11,460 nucleotides of DNA from assembly GCA_030600625.1 (NCBI GenBank), contig JAUVLS010000020.1, forward strand, positions 1 through 11,460. The letters run 5' to 3'. The translations under genes were made by a program, and so were the position numbers. The notes under the pieces are model-generated. The model made no database searches. It was not told the DNA's origin and saw only the letters and a program-made list of their open reading frames with translations. This document shows, piece by piece, positions 1 through 7,999 of this stretch. Within the stretch, counting starts at the first letter, position 1. Each line of letters opens with the position of its first letter. Source of the DNA: Bacteroidales bacterium (lineage in GTDB: Bacteria > Bacteroidota > Bacteroidia > Bacteroidales > UBA12077).

Positions 1-575
1 ATTTTTCGTCCTTGAATCTTTATCTCTTTTCCAATTGGATTTATTCCCTGAAAAAGATCTTTCGCTACCTGATGGCCAATTAAACAAATGTTTTTACCGG
101 CTACCGATTCAAATGGAGAGAAATAACGGCCATCTTCTAATTCAAATGCTCTTATTCTTTCAAATTCATGTGAATTTGCCCAGATAATAACATCTTCCCG
201 AGTATTGTTTTTGTATTTAACATTTCGAAGAGTTGATGCAGCAAAATTTATTATTTCTGCTCTGTCTGATCTTTTCTTAAATTGTTCATACTCTTTAATT
301 GTTGGAACCGGTCTGTTCCAATATTCCCACCAGGCATATTCTTCTCCCGGAGGTGGAGCCCAAGGCCATTTCTGAACATAAATAATATCATCGCCTAATG
401 ATGATAAACTATTTCGGATGGTACTTTCTAAAGAGTCAAGTACAGTGAAAACAGAAATAATAGCAAAAATTCCAATTGTAATTCCAAGCAAAGTTAGCAA
501 AGTTCTTAATCTATTTACTTTCAGAGCGTTAATTGCAAACAGGAAGCTTTCTTTTATAAGATTTAAAAATAACAT
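1..575 (-). CDS. MacB/FtsX-family ABC transporter permease, N-terminal part (runs off the left edge)
   Basis: This is the first 191 codons of a minus-strand gene that continues beyond the window. Reading from the ATG at 575, a short cytoplasmic stretch rich in basic residues (LKVNRLRTLLT, about 18-28) leads into a hydrophobic segment (LLGITIGIFAIISVFTVL, about 29-46). A large extracytoplasmic domain follows. This is the layout of the MacB-type permease: one N-terminal helix, a periplasmic core (MacB_PCD), then three helices, which lie outside the window. A WPWAPPPGEEYAWW-type stretch (about 71-84) and a GHQVAKDLF...NPIGKEI motif near the visible end (about 165-185) are typical of the periplasmic core. 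Full-length members have about 400 residues, so roughly half is missing. They normally work with a LolD/MacB-type ATPase in export or lipoprotein handling; the substrate cannot be told here. GAGG (minus strand, 581-584) sits at ribosome-binding distance before the ATG. It is divergent from purH and functionally unrelated to it. Confidence 0.87.
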   Translation of the reverse strand, partial: MLFLNLIKESFLFAINALKVNRLRTLLTLLGITIGIFAIISVFTVLDSLESTIRNSLSSLGDDIIYVQKWPWAPPPGEEYAWWEYWNRPVPTIKEYEQFKKRSDRAEIINFAASTLRNVKYKNNTREDVIIWANSHEFERIRAFELEDGRYFSPFESVAGKNICLIGHQVAKDLFQGINPIGKEIKIQGRK

Positions 576-602
576 ATCAACCTCAGTAATAATGTTAAAA
601 AG

Positions 603-617
603 ATTTTAACAAATATA
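603..617 (-). promoter_or_regulatory. Candidate -7 promoter element for the ABC permease gene
   Basis: The minus strand reads TATATTTG at 617-610, a perfect match to the Bacteroidota -7 consensus TAnnTTTG. Transcription would start near 603 and leave a leader of about 27 nt before the ATG at 575. No TTG -33 element lies at the expected 19-21 nt spacing: that interval is an A-rich tract instead. The region is so AT-rich that a chance match is possible. Confidence 0.35.
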
Positions 618-716
618 CGATATGTGATTTTTTTTTTGACGTATTATTTATATTTTCGAACAATTATTAGAATAGTTCATTTAGCAGGGTATTTGCAAAT
701 ATTAAAACTTATCTAA

Positions 717-749
717 TTACCATTTTACAGTTTTTTTTGATTATTTTTG
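717..749 (+). promoter_or_regulatory. Candidate promoter for purH and the mre-rod operon
   Basis: TATTTTTG at 742-749 matches the Bacteroidota -7 consensus TAnnTTTG exactly. TTAC at 717-720 sits 21 nt upstream, in place of the TTTG -33 box, and is a partial match. The predicted start near 756 would give a leader of about 18 nt before the purH ATG. The rest of the intergenic region (576-773) shows no other convincing signal on the plus strand. Confidence 0.4.
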
Positions 750-773
750 TCGGAATTTAACAAGAATATGTAA

Positions 774-2300
774 ATGAGCGATTTAAAGCGTATCAAATCA
801 GCATTAATTTCGGTTTTTGATAAAGCTAATTTAGAAGCGATTATTGAAAAACTTAATAAATTAAACATACAAATATATTCAACCGGAGGGACTAAGCAGT
901 TTATCGAAAAGCTTGGAGTTCCTGTAATTGCGGTGGAAGATCTTACTGATTACCCCTCGATTTTGGGAGGCAGGGTAAAAACTTTGCATCCAAAGGTGTT
1001 CGGTGGAATTCTGGCTCGAAGAGATAATAATTCCGATATTGAACAACTTGAACAATACCAAATTCCAGAAATTGATTTAGTGATTGTTGATTTATATCCT
1101 TTTGAAGATACAGTGTTGTCAGGGGCAGGCGAACAAGATATTATTGAGAAAATTGATATAGGAGGTATTTCGTTAATACGTGCTACAGCAAAAAATTTTA
1201 AAGATGCACTGATTGTTCCTTCAAAAAATCAGTATCAGGAGTTGTTAGACTTGCTTGAAGCAAAAAATGGAGAGATTTCAATTGAAGATCGTAAAAAGTT
1301 TGCATTAGAAGCATTTAGTATTTCATCGCATTACGATACTGCAATTTTTAATTACTTTAACAGAGATATACAAAAACCTGTGTTTAAGCAAAGTTCCATT
1401 TCAGGAACAGAATTGCGTTATGGAGAAAATCCACATCAGAAAGGATTTTATTTTGGGAAATTAGATGATATATTTGATCAGTTACATGGCAAGCAAATAT
1501 CGTATAATAATTTATTGGATATTGAGGCTGCTGTTCAATTAATTGCTGAATTTGACGAAACAACTTTTGCTATATTAAAACACAACAATGCTTGCGGTAT
1601 TGCATCAAGAGGTAATTTGGTTGATGCATGGAACGATGCTTTAGCCGGTGATCCGATTTCCGCATTTGGAGGTATTTTAATTTCTAATAAAGAAGTAAGT
1701 AAGGATGTTGCAATTGAGATCGATAAAATTTTCTTTGAAGTAATTATTGCACCATCCTATGCTAATGATGCCTTAGAGGTGTTAAAGAAAAAGAAAAACA
1801 GGATTATATTGATTCAGAAAATGAATCAGTTTCCTGAAAAACAATATCGATCAATGTTAAATGGAGCACTTGTTCAAGACAAAGATTTAAAAATGGAAAT
1901 TGCTGATGATTTAAAAACAGCAACCAGGAAAGCTCCAACGAAAGAAGAAGTAGAAGACTTATTATTTGCAAATAAATTAGTAAAACATTCAAAATCGAAT
2001 ACAATAGTTTTAGCTAAAAACAAACAACTTTGTGCAAGCGGAGTAGGACAAACATCAAGAGTTGATGCACTTAAACAAGCTATCACAAAAGCAAATAGTT
2101 TTAAGTTTGATTTAAATGGTGCTGTGATGGCATCGGATGCTTTTTTCCCCTTTGCTGATTCTGTGCAAATAGCAAACGAAGCAGGAATAACTTCGGTTAT
2201 TCAGCCCGGAGGATCGGTAAGAGATCAGGAATCGATCGATTATTGCAACGAGCACGAAATGGCAATGGTATTTACAGGAACACGGCATTTTAAACATTAA
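774..2300 (+). CDS. purH: Bifunctional AICAR transformylase / IMP cyclohydrolase
   Basis: PurH catalyses the last two steps of de novo purine synthesis in the cytoplasm: 10-formyltetrahydrofolate-dependent formylation of AICAR to FAICAR, then ring closure to IMP. The protein is 508 aa, close to the usual 510-530. The N-terminal MGS-like cyclohydrolase domain (about 1-150) has STGGT, the LGGRVKTLHPKVFGGIL motif, DLYPFE and IDIGGISLIRATAKN. The transformylase domain follows, with LRYGENPHQ, ISYNNLLD and the AILKHNNACG motif. Lys269-His270 of that motif are the catalytic Lys-His pair of the family. DAFFPFADSV and the C-terminal TGTRHFKH are also canonical, so both activities look intact. The ATG at 774 gives the standard SDLKRIKSALISVFDK start. 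No good Shine-Dalgarno is present, which is common in this phylum. It is the first gene of the run leading into mreB, 36 nt downstream. Confidence 0.98.
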   Translation: MSDLKRIKSALISVFDKANLEAIIEKLNKLNIQIYSTGGTKQFIEKLGVPVIAVEDLTDYPSILGGRVKTLHPKVFGGILARRDNNSDIEQLEQYQIPEIDLVIVDLYPFEDTVLSGAGEQDIIEKIDIGGISLIRATAKNFKDALIVPSKNQYQELLDLLEAKNGEISIEDRKKFALEAFSISSHYDTAIFNYFNRDIQKPVFKQSSISGTELRYGENPHQKGFYFGKLDDIFDQLHGKQISYNNLLDIEAAVQLIAEFDETTFAILKHNNACGIASRGNLVDAWNDALAGDPISAFGGILISNKEVSKDVAIEIDKIFFEVIIAPSYANDALEVLKKKKNRIILIQKMNQFPEKQYRSMLNGALVQDKDLKMEIADDLKTATRKAPTKEEVEDLLFANKLVKHSKSNTIVLAKNKQLCASGVGQTSRVDALKQAITKANSFKFDLNGAVMASDAFFPFADSVQIANEAGITSVIQPGGSVRDQESIDYCNEHEMAMVFTGTRHFKH

Positions 2301-2336
2301 TATAAACAAGGGACTTAATTTAATATATAACACATA

Positions 2337-3359
2337 ATGGGATTGTTTTCGTTTTTTACTCAGGAATTAGCTATTGACTTAGGAACGGCTAATACTATTA
2401 TTATTTATAACGATAAAATTGTTGTTGACGAACCATCAATTGTTGCTGTAGAGCAGGCTACCGGTAAGCTTATTGCTATTGGTAAAAAAGCTCGTTTGAT
2501 GCATGGTAAAACACACACAAATATTAGGACTATCAGACCATTAAGAGATGGTGTAATAGCAGATTTCAATGCTGCCGAACTAATGATTCGGGGAATGATT
2601 AAAATGATTAATCAAAAATCGCAATTATTTGCGCCCTCGTTAAGAATAGTTGTTTGTATCCCTTCAGGTAGTACTGAAGTAGAAATGCGAGCTGTTAGGG
2701 ATTCTTCGGAACATGCAGGTGGACGTGATGTTTATATGATTTACGAACCAATGGCTGCTGCAATAGGTATGGGTATTGATGTTGAAGAACCTAAGGGTAG
2801 TATGGTGGTTGACATTGGAGGTGGTACAACTGAAGTTGCTGTAATTGCTCTTGGAGGAATTGTAAGTAACAAATCAATACGTATTGCAGGTGATGCTTTT
2901 ACATCTGACATTCAAGCATATATGCGACATCAGCATAATATTAAAATTGGAGAAAGAACTGCGGAAGAAATTAAGATTAATGTTGGATCATGTTTGGCTG
3001 AGTTAGAAAATCCACCTGAAGATTTTCTTGTTAGAGGTCCTAATTTAATGACTGCAATGCCAGTCGAAATTCCTGTTTCGTATCAGGAGATTGCTCATTG
3101 TTTAGATAAATCAATGTCAAAAGTTGAAACAGCTATTCTTAGTGTATTGGAACAAACTCCCCCTGAATTATATGCCGATATAGTTGATGATGGAATTTAT
3201 TTAGCGGGAGGTGGAGCATTAATGCGCGGATTAGCTAAACGATTAACAGATAAAATTGGAATACAGTTTCGAGTAGCAGAGGATCCTTTACATGCTGTTG
3301 CACGAGGCACAGGAATTTCACTTAAAAACGTTGATAAATTTCCATTCTTAATGAGATAA
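2337..3359 (+). CDS. mreB: Rod shape-determining actin homologue MreB
   Basis: MreB is the bacterial actin that forms membrane-bound filaments and steers the cell-wall elongation machinery. The 340-aa product has the usual family length. The phosphate-1 loop IDLGTANT is at 13-20, the phosphate-2 motif VVDIGGGTTEV begins at about 157 (Asp159), and the adenosine motif LAGGGALMRGL begins at about 289. EPMAAAIG and the TIRPLRDGVIADF stretch are also diagnostic. The extreme N-terminus (MGLFSFF) is hydrophobic and fits a membrane-binding peptide. Nucleotide binding therefore looks intact. It lies 36 nt after purH and 25 nt before mreC, with no terminator or convincing promoter in either gap, so cotranscription with purH and the downstream shape genes is likely. 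Confidence 0.98.
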   Translation: MGLFSFFTQELAIDLGTANTIIIYNDKIVVDEPSIVAVEQATGKLIAIGKKARLMHGKTHTNIRTIRPLRDGVIADFNAAELMIRGMIKMINQKSQLFAPSLRIVVCIPSGSTEVEMRAVRDSSEHAGGRDVYMIYEPMAAAIGMGIDVEEPKGSMVVDIGGGTTEVAVIALGGIVSNKSIRIAGDAFTSDIQAYMRHQHNIKIGERTAEEIKINVGSCLAELENPPEDFLVRGPNLMTAMPVEIPVSYQEIAHCLDKSMSKVETAILSVLEQTPPELYADIVDDGIYLAGGGALMRGLAKRLTDKIGIQFRVAEDPLHAVARGTGISLKNVDKFPFLMR

Positions 3360-3384
3360 GAAAATCCTATAATGTGAATAGAAT

Positions 3385-4215
3385 ATGAGAAGTTTGATTA
3401 ATTTTTTATTGAGAATACATTTTTTACTTCTATTCATTCTTTTCGAGGTTTTTTCTATTTCTCTACTTATAAATAAGAATAATTTTCATAAAGCCAAATT
3501 TGTAAATCTTACAAGGCAGGTTACCGGGAATTTTTATACAAAAACTACAAAACTAAAACAGTATTTGTCATTAGCTGAAGAAAATAATAGATTGGCTAAG
3601 GAAAATAACCGTTTATTAAATATTATCGAATCAACATATAAATCGGATGAGATATTCTTTCGTTCTGTTAACGATACAATTTTTAATCAACGTTATATGT
3701 ATACATCAGCTCGTATAATTAACAATTCAATAAATAAAAAACATAATTTTCTTACTCTTAATAAAGGAAATGAACAAGGACTCAGACCTGAAATGGCAGT
3801 AGTTTCAGATGGAAGTATTGTTGGTATTGTAAAAGGAGTTTCAAAGAATTATGCAACAGTTATATCTTTATTAAACCTTGATTTAAGAATTAGTTCAAAG
3901 GTTAAGAAGAATGGATATTTTGGCTCTCTAAACTGGGATGGGAAAGGTTATCAGACTGCTATTTTAAATGAAATCCCGTTACATGCAGACATTCAGGTTG
4001 GTGATACAATTATAACCAGTGGGTTTTCTTCAATTTTCCCGGAAGGAATTCTTATTGGTTTTATTAGTGATTTTGAAGAAAAAAAGGGTAGTTTTTACGA
4101 AATAGAAGTAAAGTTATCTACTGATTTTAAAAGTCTTGGTAATGTAAATGTAATTGGGAATTTACTTCAAATCGAAAAGTTAGAATTAGAAAATCAAACT
4201 GTTAAAAATGATTAA
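3385..4215 (+). CDS. mreC: Rod shape-determining protein MreC
   Basis: MreC is a single-pass membrane protein that links cytoplasmic MreB to the periplasmic synthases and helps activate the PBP2-RodA pair. The 276-aa product shows the family plan: a transmembrane helix at about 9-29, a coiled coil at about 55-82 (AEENNRLAKENNRLL, with regular Leu and Asn spacing), then the beta-rich periplasmic domain. The domain includes NKGNEQGLRPEMAVVS, VGIVKGVS and the GDTIITSGFSSIFPEGI motif, which is the most conserved MreC signature. The length is typical. The ATG at 3385 starts directly before the transmembrane helix. The last 8 nt overlap mreD, suggesting translational coupling. Confidence 0.95.
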   Translation: MRSLINFLLRIHFLLLFILFEVFSISLLINKNNFHKAKFVNLTRQVTGNFYTKTTKLKQYLSLAEENNRLAKENNRLLNIIESTYKSDEIFFRSVNDTIFNQRYMYTSARIINNSINKKHNFLTLNKGNEQGLRPEMAVVSDGSIVGIVKGVSKNYATVISLLNLDLRISSKVKKNGYFGSLNWDGKGYQTAILNEIPLHADIQVGDTIITSGFSSIFPEGILIGFISDFEEKKGSFYEIEVKLSTDFKSLGNVNVIGNLLQIEKLELENQTVKND

Positions 4216-4723
4216 ATTATTTCCGAGATACCTGGTAAGTTTTATTTTACTTGTTTTTTTACAAGTATTTATTCTGAATAATATTCAGTTTAGTGGGTAT
4301 ATTAATCCTTATATTTATGTTTTATTCATTTTAGCTTTACCTTTTGAAACTCCTAAATGGTTATTGTTGATAACAGCGTTTATTTTAGGATTAACTATTG
4401 ATTTATTTTCAGGCACGGTTGGAATGCATAGTTCTGCAACAGTCTTTATGGCTTTTTTACGACCATATATTTTAAAGGTAATTTCGCCGAGAGACGGATA
4501 TGAATCAGAAACTTTACCACAACTTAGATATTATGGTGCTAATTGGTTTCTCAGATATGCTGTCATTTTAATTCTTGCTCATCATTTCTTTTTATTTTTT
4601 ATAGAAGTATTACGGTTTTCAGACTTTTTTGCCACATTTGCAAGAGTCATTTTAAGCTCAATGTTTACGATTATATTAGTATTAATAAGCCAGTATTTTT
4701 ATCGGAAAGATACCAGACGGTAA
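4208..4723 (+). CDS. mreD: Rod shape-determining membrane protein MreD
   Basis: This 171-aa protein is almost entirely hydrophobic, with about five to six predicted membrane helices (for example at about 9-26, 33-45, 50-68 and 145-163). It has the short length and position, between mreC and the PBP2 gene, expected of MreD. MreD is poorly conserved in sequence, so the assignment rests mainly on topology, length and synteny. The FPRYLVSFILLVFLQVFIL start and the LGLTIDLFSGTVGMHSSA segment also resemble the family in Bacteroidota. MreD partners MreC in the elongation complex. The start codon lies inside the end of mreC (8-nt overlap). Confidence 0.93.
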   Translation: MIKLFPRYLVSFILLVFLQVFILNNIQFSGYINPYIYVLFILALPFETPKWLLLITAFILGLTIDLFSGTVGMHSSATVFMAFLRPYILKVISPRDGYESETLPQLRYYGANWFLRYAVILILAHHFFLFFIEVLRFSDFFATFARVILSSMFTIILVLISQYFYRKDTRR

Positions 4724-4746
4724 AATGCTTGTTACATAGTTTTATT

Positions 4747-6597
4747 GTGGATTCTTTTGCTAACAGAAGACATATTATTCGCTTTATTATCATCCTGATA
4801 GGATTGGTATATATTGTAAAACTTTTTGTTATTCAGGTTGTCGATAGCACTTACAAATTAACTGCCAGTAGTAATGTTCTTCGTTATGTTACACAATTCC
4901 CGGCTCGTGGTTTAATTTACGACAGAGAAGGGAAATTGCTTGTTTATAATGAGGCTGCTTATGATTTAATGGTGATTCCACGGCAACTTGAACCTTTCGA
5001 TACCACGGAGTTTTGTCAGATATTGGATATCACAAAAGAGTATGTTAATGAAGCTTTAAGGAGAGCTAAGGAATTTTCAGTTTATAATTCATCAATTTTT
5101 TTAAAGCAAGTTTCCTCGAAAACATATGCTAACTTACAGGAAAAACTTTATAAATATCCCGGATTTTTTGTTCAGGCCAGAACATTGAGAAAATATACTT
5201 CAGAAAACGGGGCTCATTTATTGGGTTATGTGGGAGAGGTTAATAATAAAATTATCGAGAGTGACGAATATTATAAATCGGGTGATTATATTGGAGTTAG
5301 TGGTATTGAACAATCGTATGAAGAATATTTGCGTGGGCAAAAAGGTGTTAATGTGTATTTGGTAGATGTACATAATAGAATACAAGGATCTTATGCAAAT
5401 GGCAGATTAGATCGAAAAGCTAAAGTTGGTTCAAATATTATATCTACAATTGATAGCGATTTGCAGGCTTATGGCGAAAAGTTAATGAAAAATAAAATTG
5501 GAAGTATTGTTGCCATAGAACCATCGACAGGTGAAATATTGGCTCTGGTTTCTTCGCCAACATATAATCCTGAATTACTGGTAGGACGTATAAGAACAAA
5601 GAATTATGTAACTTTAATGTCAGATACTATAAAACCATTATTTAACAGAGCCTTAATGGCACAATATCCTCCGGGATCGACATTTAAAGTTATTAATGCC
5701 TTAATTGGATTACAGGAAAAAACTCTTTTTCCATACACTAAATACGAATGTGCCGGAGCATATTATTCAAGAGGACTTAGAGTTGGATGTCATTTTCATA
5801 GATCTCCATTAAATTTAATTGAATCCATTCAGATGTCATGTAATACGTACTATTGCAATGTTTTCAGGAGTATATTGGATAATAAAAAATATTCTTCAAT
5901 TCGGGAATCTTTTGATCAATGGAGAGAATATATCATGTCTTTTGGTTTTGGAGAATATCTGAATAGTGATTTTGATAATGAGTTAAAGGGCTTGGTACCA
6001 ACTAAACAAACTTATGATCGTGTTTATGGAGAAAATGGCTGGCGATCATTAACACTTATATCTATGGCAATTGGCCAGGGCGAGTTGGGTACAACTCCGT
6101 TGCAAATGGCAAATATGACAGCAGCAATTGCAAACAGAGGATATTATTTTACTCCTCATGTTGTAAAAGAAATAGAAGGTGATTTTGAATTAGATGAAAG
6201 GTTTTATCAAAAAAATTACACTAAAATAGATTCAAATTATTTTGAAATAGTGATTGAAGGTATGGATCTTGCAGTTAATGGAGAACCTGGAAGTGGTAGT
6301 ACAGCCCGTAGTGCACAAATACCGGAAATTACTGTTTGCGGGAAAACAGGAACTGCCGAAAATCCTCACGGTAAAGATCATTCTATCTTTATAGCTTTCG
6401 CCCCTAAGAAAAATCCCCAAATAGCAATTGCTGTGTATATTGAAAATGGAGGATTTGGTAGTACATGGGCAGCCCCAACTGCAAAATTGATGATAGAGGA
6501 ATACTTAAATGATTCAATTTCTGTTCCCTGGTGGGAAGAATATGTTTTAAATGCAGAAATAAATTATAATGCAGAGACGAGTAAACATATGGAGTAA
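4747..6597 (+). CDS. mrdA: Penicillin-binding protein 2 (elongation-specific transpeptidase)
   Basis: PBP2 is the class B transpeptidase that cross-links peptidoglycan during elongation, together with RodA. With the GTG at 4747 as start (MDSFANRR...), the protein is 616 aa, the usual size. It has a short cytoplasmic tail, a membrane helix at about 10-30, a pedestal/dimerisation domain (FPARGLIYDREGKLL, HLLGYVGEV, GVSGIEQSYEEYLRG) and a C-terminal transpeptidase domain. The catalytic motifs are intact: S311-T-F-K314 (SxxK), S364-C-N366 (SxN) and K533-T-G535 (KTG). The longest reading frame would begin far inside mreD, but that extension is not PBP2-like. FANRR directly before the membrane helix is the expected N-terminus in this phylum, so GTG 4747 is preferred. 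TTG 4729 is an alternative. There is no Shine-Dalgarno. It ends inside rodA with a 29-nt overlap. Confidence 0.93.
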   Translation: MDSFANRRHIIRFIIILIGLVYIVKLFVIQVVDSTYKLTASSNVLRYVTQFPARGLIYDREGKLLVYNEAAYDLMVIPRQLEPFDTTEFCQILDITKEYVNEALRRAKEFSVYNSSIFLKQVSSKTYANLQEKLYKYPGFFVQARTLRKYTSENGAHLLGYVGEVNNKIIESDEYYKSGDYIGVSGIEQSYEEYLRGQKGVNVYLVDVHNRIQGSYANGRLDRKAKVGSNIISTIDSDLQAYGEKLMKNKIGSIVAIEPSTGEILALVSSPTYNPELLVGRIRTKNYVTLMSDTIKPLFNRALMAQYPPGSTFKVINALIGLQEKTLFPYTKYECAGAYYSRGLRVGCHFHRSPLNLIESIQMSCNTYYCNVFRSILDNKKYSSIRESFDQWREYIMSFGFGEYLNSDFDNELKGLVPTKQTYDRVYGENGWRSLTLISMAIGQGELGTTPLQMANMTAAIANRGYYFTPHVVKEIEGDFELDERFYQKNYTKIDSNYFEIVIEGMDLAVNGEPGSGSTARSAQIPEITVCGKTGTAENPHGKDHSIFIAFAPKKNPQIAIAVYIENGGFGSTWAAPTAKLMIEEYLNDSISVPWWEEYVLNAEINYNAETSKHME

Positions 6598-7993
6598 TAT
6601 AGACTGGCTAACAGTTGCAATGTATTTAGTCTTAGTATTTTTAGGCTGGATAAATATTTATGCAGCTGTTTACAACGAAGATCATCATAGTATCTTTGAT
6701 TTTTCTCAGCGTTATGGTAAACAATTAATATGGATCGCTGCGGCATTAGTAATTGCATTCATTGTTTTTATCATTGATATTAATTTTTATTCTTATTTTG
6801 CCTATGTTGTTTATGGACTAATGATTTTCTTGTTAATAGCTGTATTGATATTTGGCAAGGAAGTTCATGGTGCTAAATCATGGTTTGAGATTGGTCGTTT
6901 TCACATCCAGCCTGCAGAATTTGCTAAAATAGCTACTGCATTGGTACTGGCTAGATATCTGAGTTCATACAATGTTCAAATAAATACATTAAAATCATAT
7001 CTTCGTGTTGCTGCAATTATTTTAATTCCTTCGCTATTAATTTTATTACAAAATGACACCGGTTCTGCATTAGTTTATTTTGTTTTTATACTTGTTCTTT
7101 ATCGCGAGGGTATTTCCGAAAGCATTTTGCTCTTGGGCTTCTTTGTTGTTATCCTATTTGTTCTTGCACTGGTACTTGAAAAGTTGATAATAATTTTATT
7201 ATCCATTGCAATAGTATTTATTATTTTTTGGTTTTTAAACAGAAGACTTAAAAACCTTGGTATTGGGTTTGGTATACTGGTTTTAACTTCAGCGGTATTG
7301 TATGGTATTAACGAAGTGTTAAATATGGGATTGTCATATTATTATATTATTCTCGCAGCATTAGGTATTTCCGGATTAGTATATATTATTCTTGCGATAA
7401 GATATAAAATAAAGAATGTTGCTTTACTTCTTGTATTTTTGATTGGTTCTGTACTATTAACTTATTCTGTTGATCGTGTGTTTAATAATTTTCTTGAGCC
7501 GCATCAGCAGAAAAGAATCAATGTTGTTTTAGGCTTAGAATCAGACCCATATGGTGTTGAATATAATGTAAATCAATCTAAGATTGCAATTGGTTCAGGA
7601 GGATTGTATGGAAAAGGATTTTTAAGAGGAACTCAAACAAAATTTGATTTTGTGCCTGAGCAAAGTACCGATTTTATTTTTTGTACCATTGGTGAAGAAT
7701 GGGGCTTTGTAGGAACATTCTTTGTGGTTTCTCTTTTTGTTTTCTTTTTGTACAGGCTAATCGGAATAGCAGAAAGACAAAGATCGCCTTTTAGTAGAAT
7801 TTACGGATATGGTGTTGTTTCGGTGCTTTTCTTCCATATCGTTATTAATATTGGGATGACCATTAGTTTAGTTCCTGTAATCGGAATTCCATTACCATTC
7901 TTTAGTTACGGAGGATCGTCTCTCTGGGCATTTACCATTCTGCTTTTTATCTTTCTAAGATTAGATGCCAGCAGGTTAGAACTTCTAAAATAA
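6569..7993 (+). CDS. rodA: SEDS peptidoglycan glycosyltransferase RodA
   Basis: RodA polymerises lipid II into glycan strands and pairs with PBP2 in the elongation complex. The 474-aa protein is a polytopic membrane protein with clear SEDS signatures: QPAEFAKIATALVLARYL after the second or third helix, NDTGSALVYF (Asp163), QSKIAIGSGGLYGKGF, VPEQSTDFIF (Asp368, which I equate with the essential extracellular aspartate of SEDS proteins) and the C-terminal PFFSYGGSSL. It is about 100 residues longer than the Escherichia coli enzyme (about 370). The extra length lies mostly at residues 185-310, as additional hydrophobic helices. The start at ATG 6569 gives the N-terminus NIWSNIDWLTV, which matches relatives in this phylum, and overlaps mrdA by 29 nt. 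It is the last gene of the operon. Confidence 0.97.
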   Translation: MQRRVNIWSNIDWLTVAMYLVLVFLGWINIYAAVYNEDHHSIFDFSQRYGKQLIWIAAALVIAFIVFIIDINFYSYFAYVVYGLMIFLLIAVLIFGKEVHGAKSWFEIGRFHIQPAEFAKIATALVLARYLSSYNVQINTLKSYLRVAAIILIPSLLILLQNDTGSALVYFVFILVLYREGISESILLLGFFVVILFVLALVLEKLIIILLSIAIVFIIFWFLNRRLKNLGIGFGILVLTSAVLYGINEVLNMGLSYYYIILAALGISGLVYIILAIRYKIKNVALLLVFLIGSVLLTYSVDRVFNNFLEPHQQKRINVVLGLESDPYGVEYNVNQSKIAIGSGGLYGKGFLRGTQTKFDFVPEQSTDFIFCTIGEEWGFVGTFFVVSLFVFFLYRLIGIAERQRSPFSRIYGYGVVSVLFFHIVINIGMTISLVPVIGIPLPFFSYGGSSLWAFTILLFIFLRLDASRLELLK

Positions 7994-7999
7994 TAAAAG

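Noticed and set aside
418..609. 63-codon plus-strand open frame
   Set aside because: It is a shadow antisense to the ABC permease, whose minus-strand frame has clear family features; no start signal or recognisable protein.
636..658. TTG (636-638) and TATTTTCG (651-658) as a plus-strand promoter
   Set aside because: The spacing is 12 nt instead of 19-21 and the -7 box has a mismatch; the TATTTTTG at 742 is better and closer to purH.
1804..2333. Minus-strand open frames of 66-73 codons across the end of purH
   Set aside because: They are antisense to a fully conserved purH region and have low-complexity translations with no recognisable features.
4543..4746. Upstream extension of the PBP2 reading frame starting at TTG 4543
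   Set aside because: It lies wholly or mostly inside mreD in another frame, its residues are not PBP2-like, and PBP2 proteins begin just before the FANRR-membrane helix segment.
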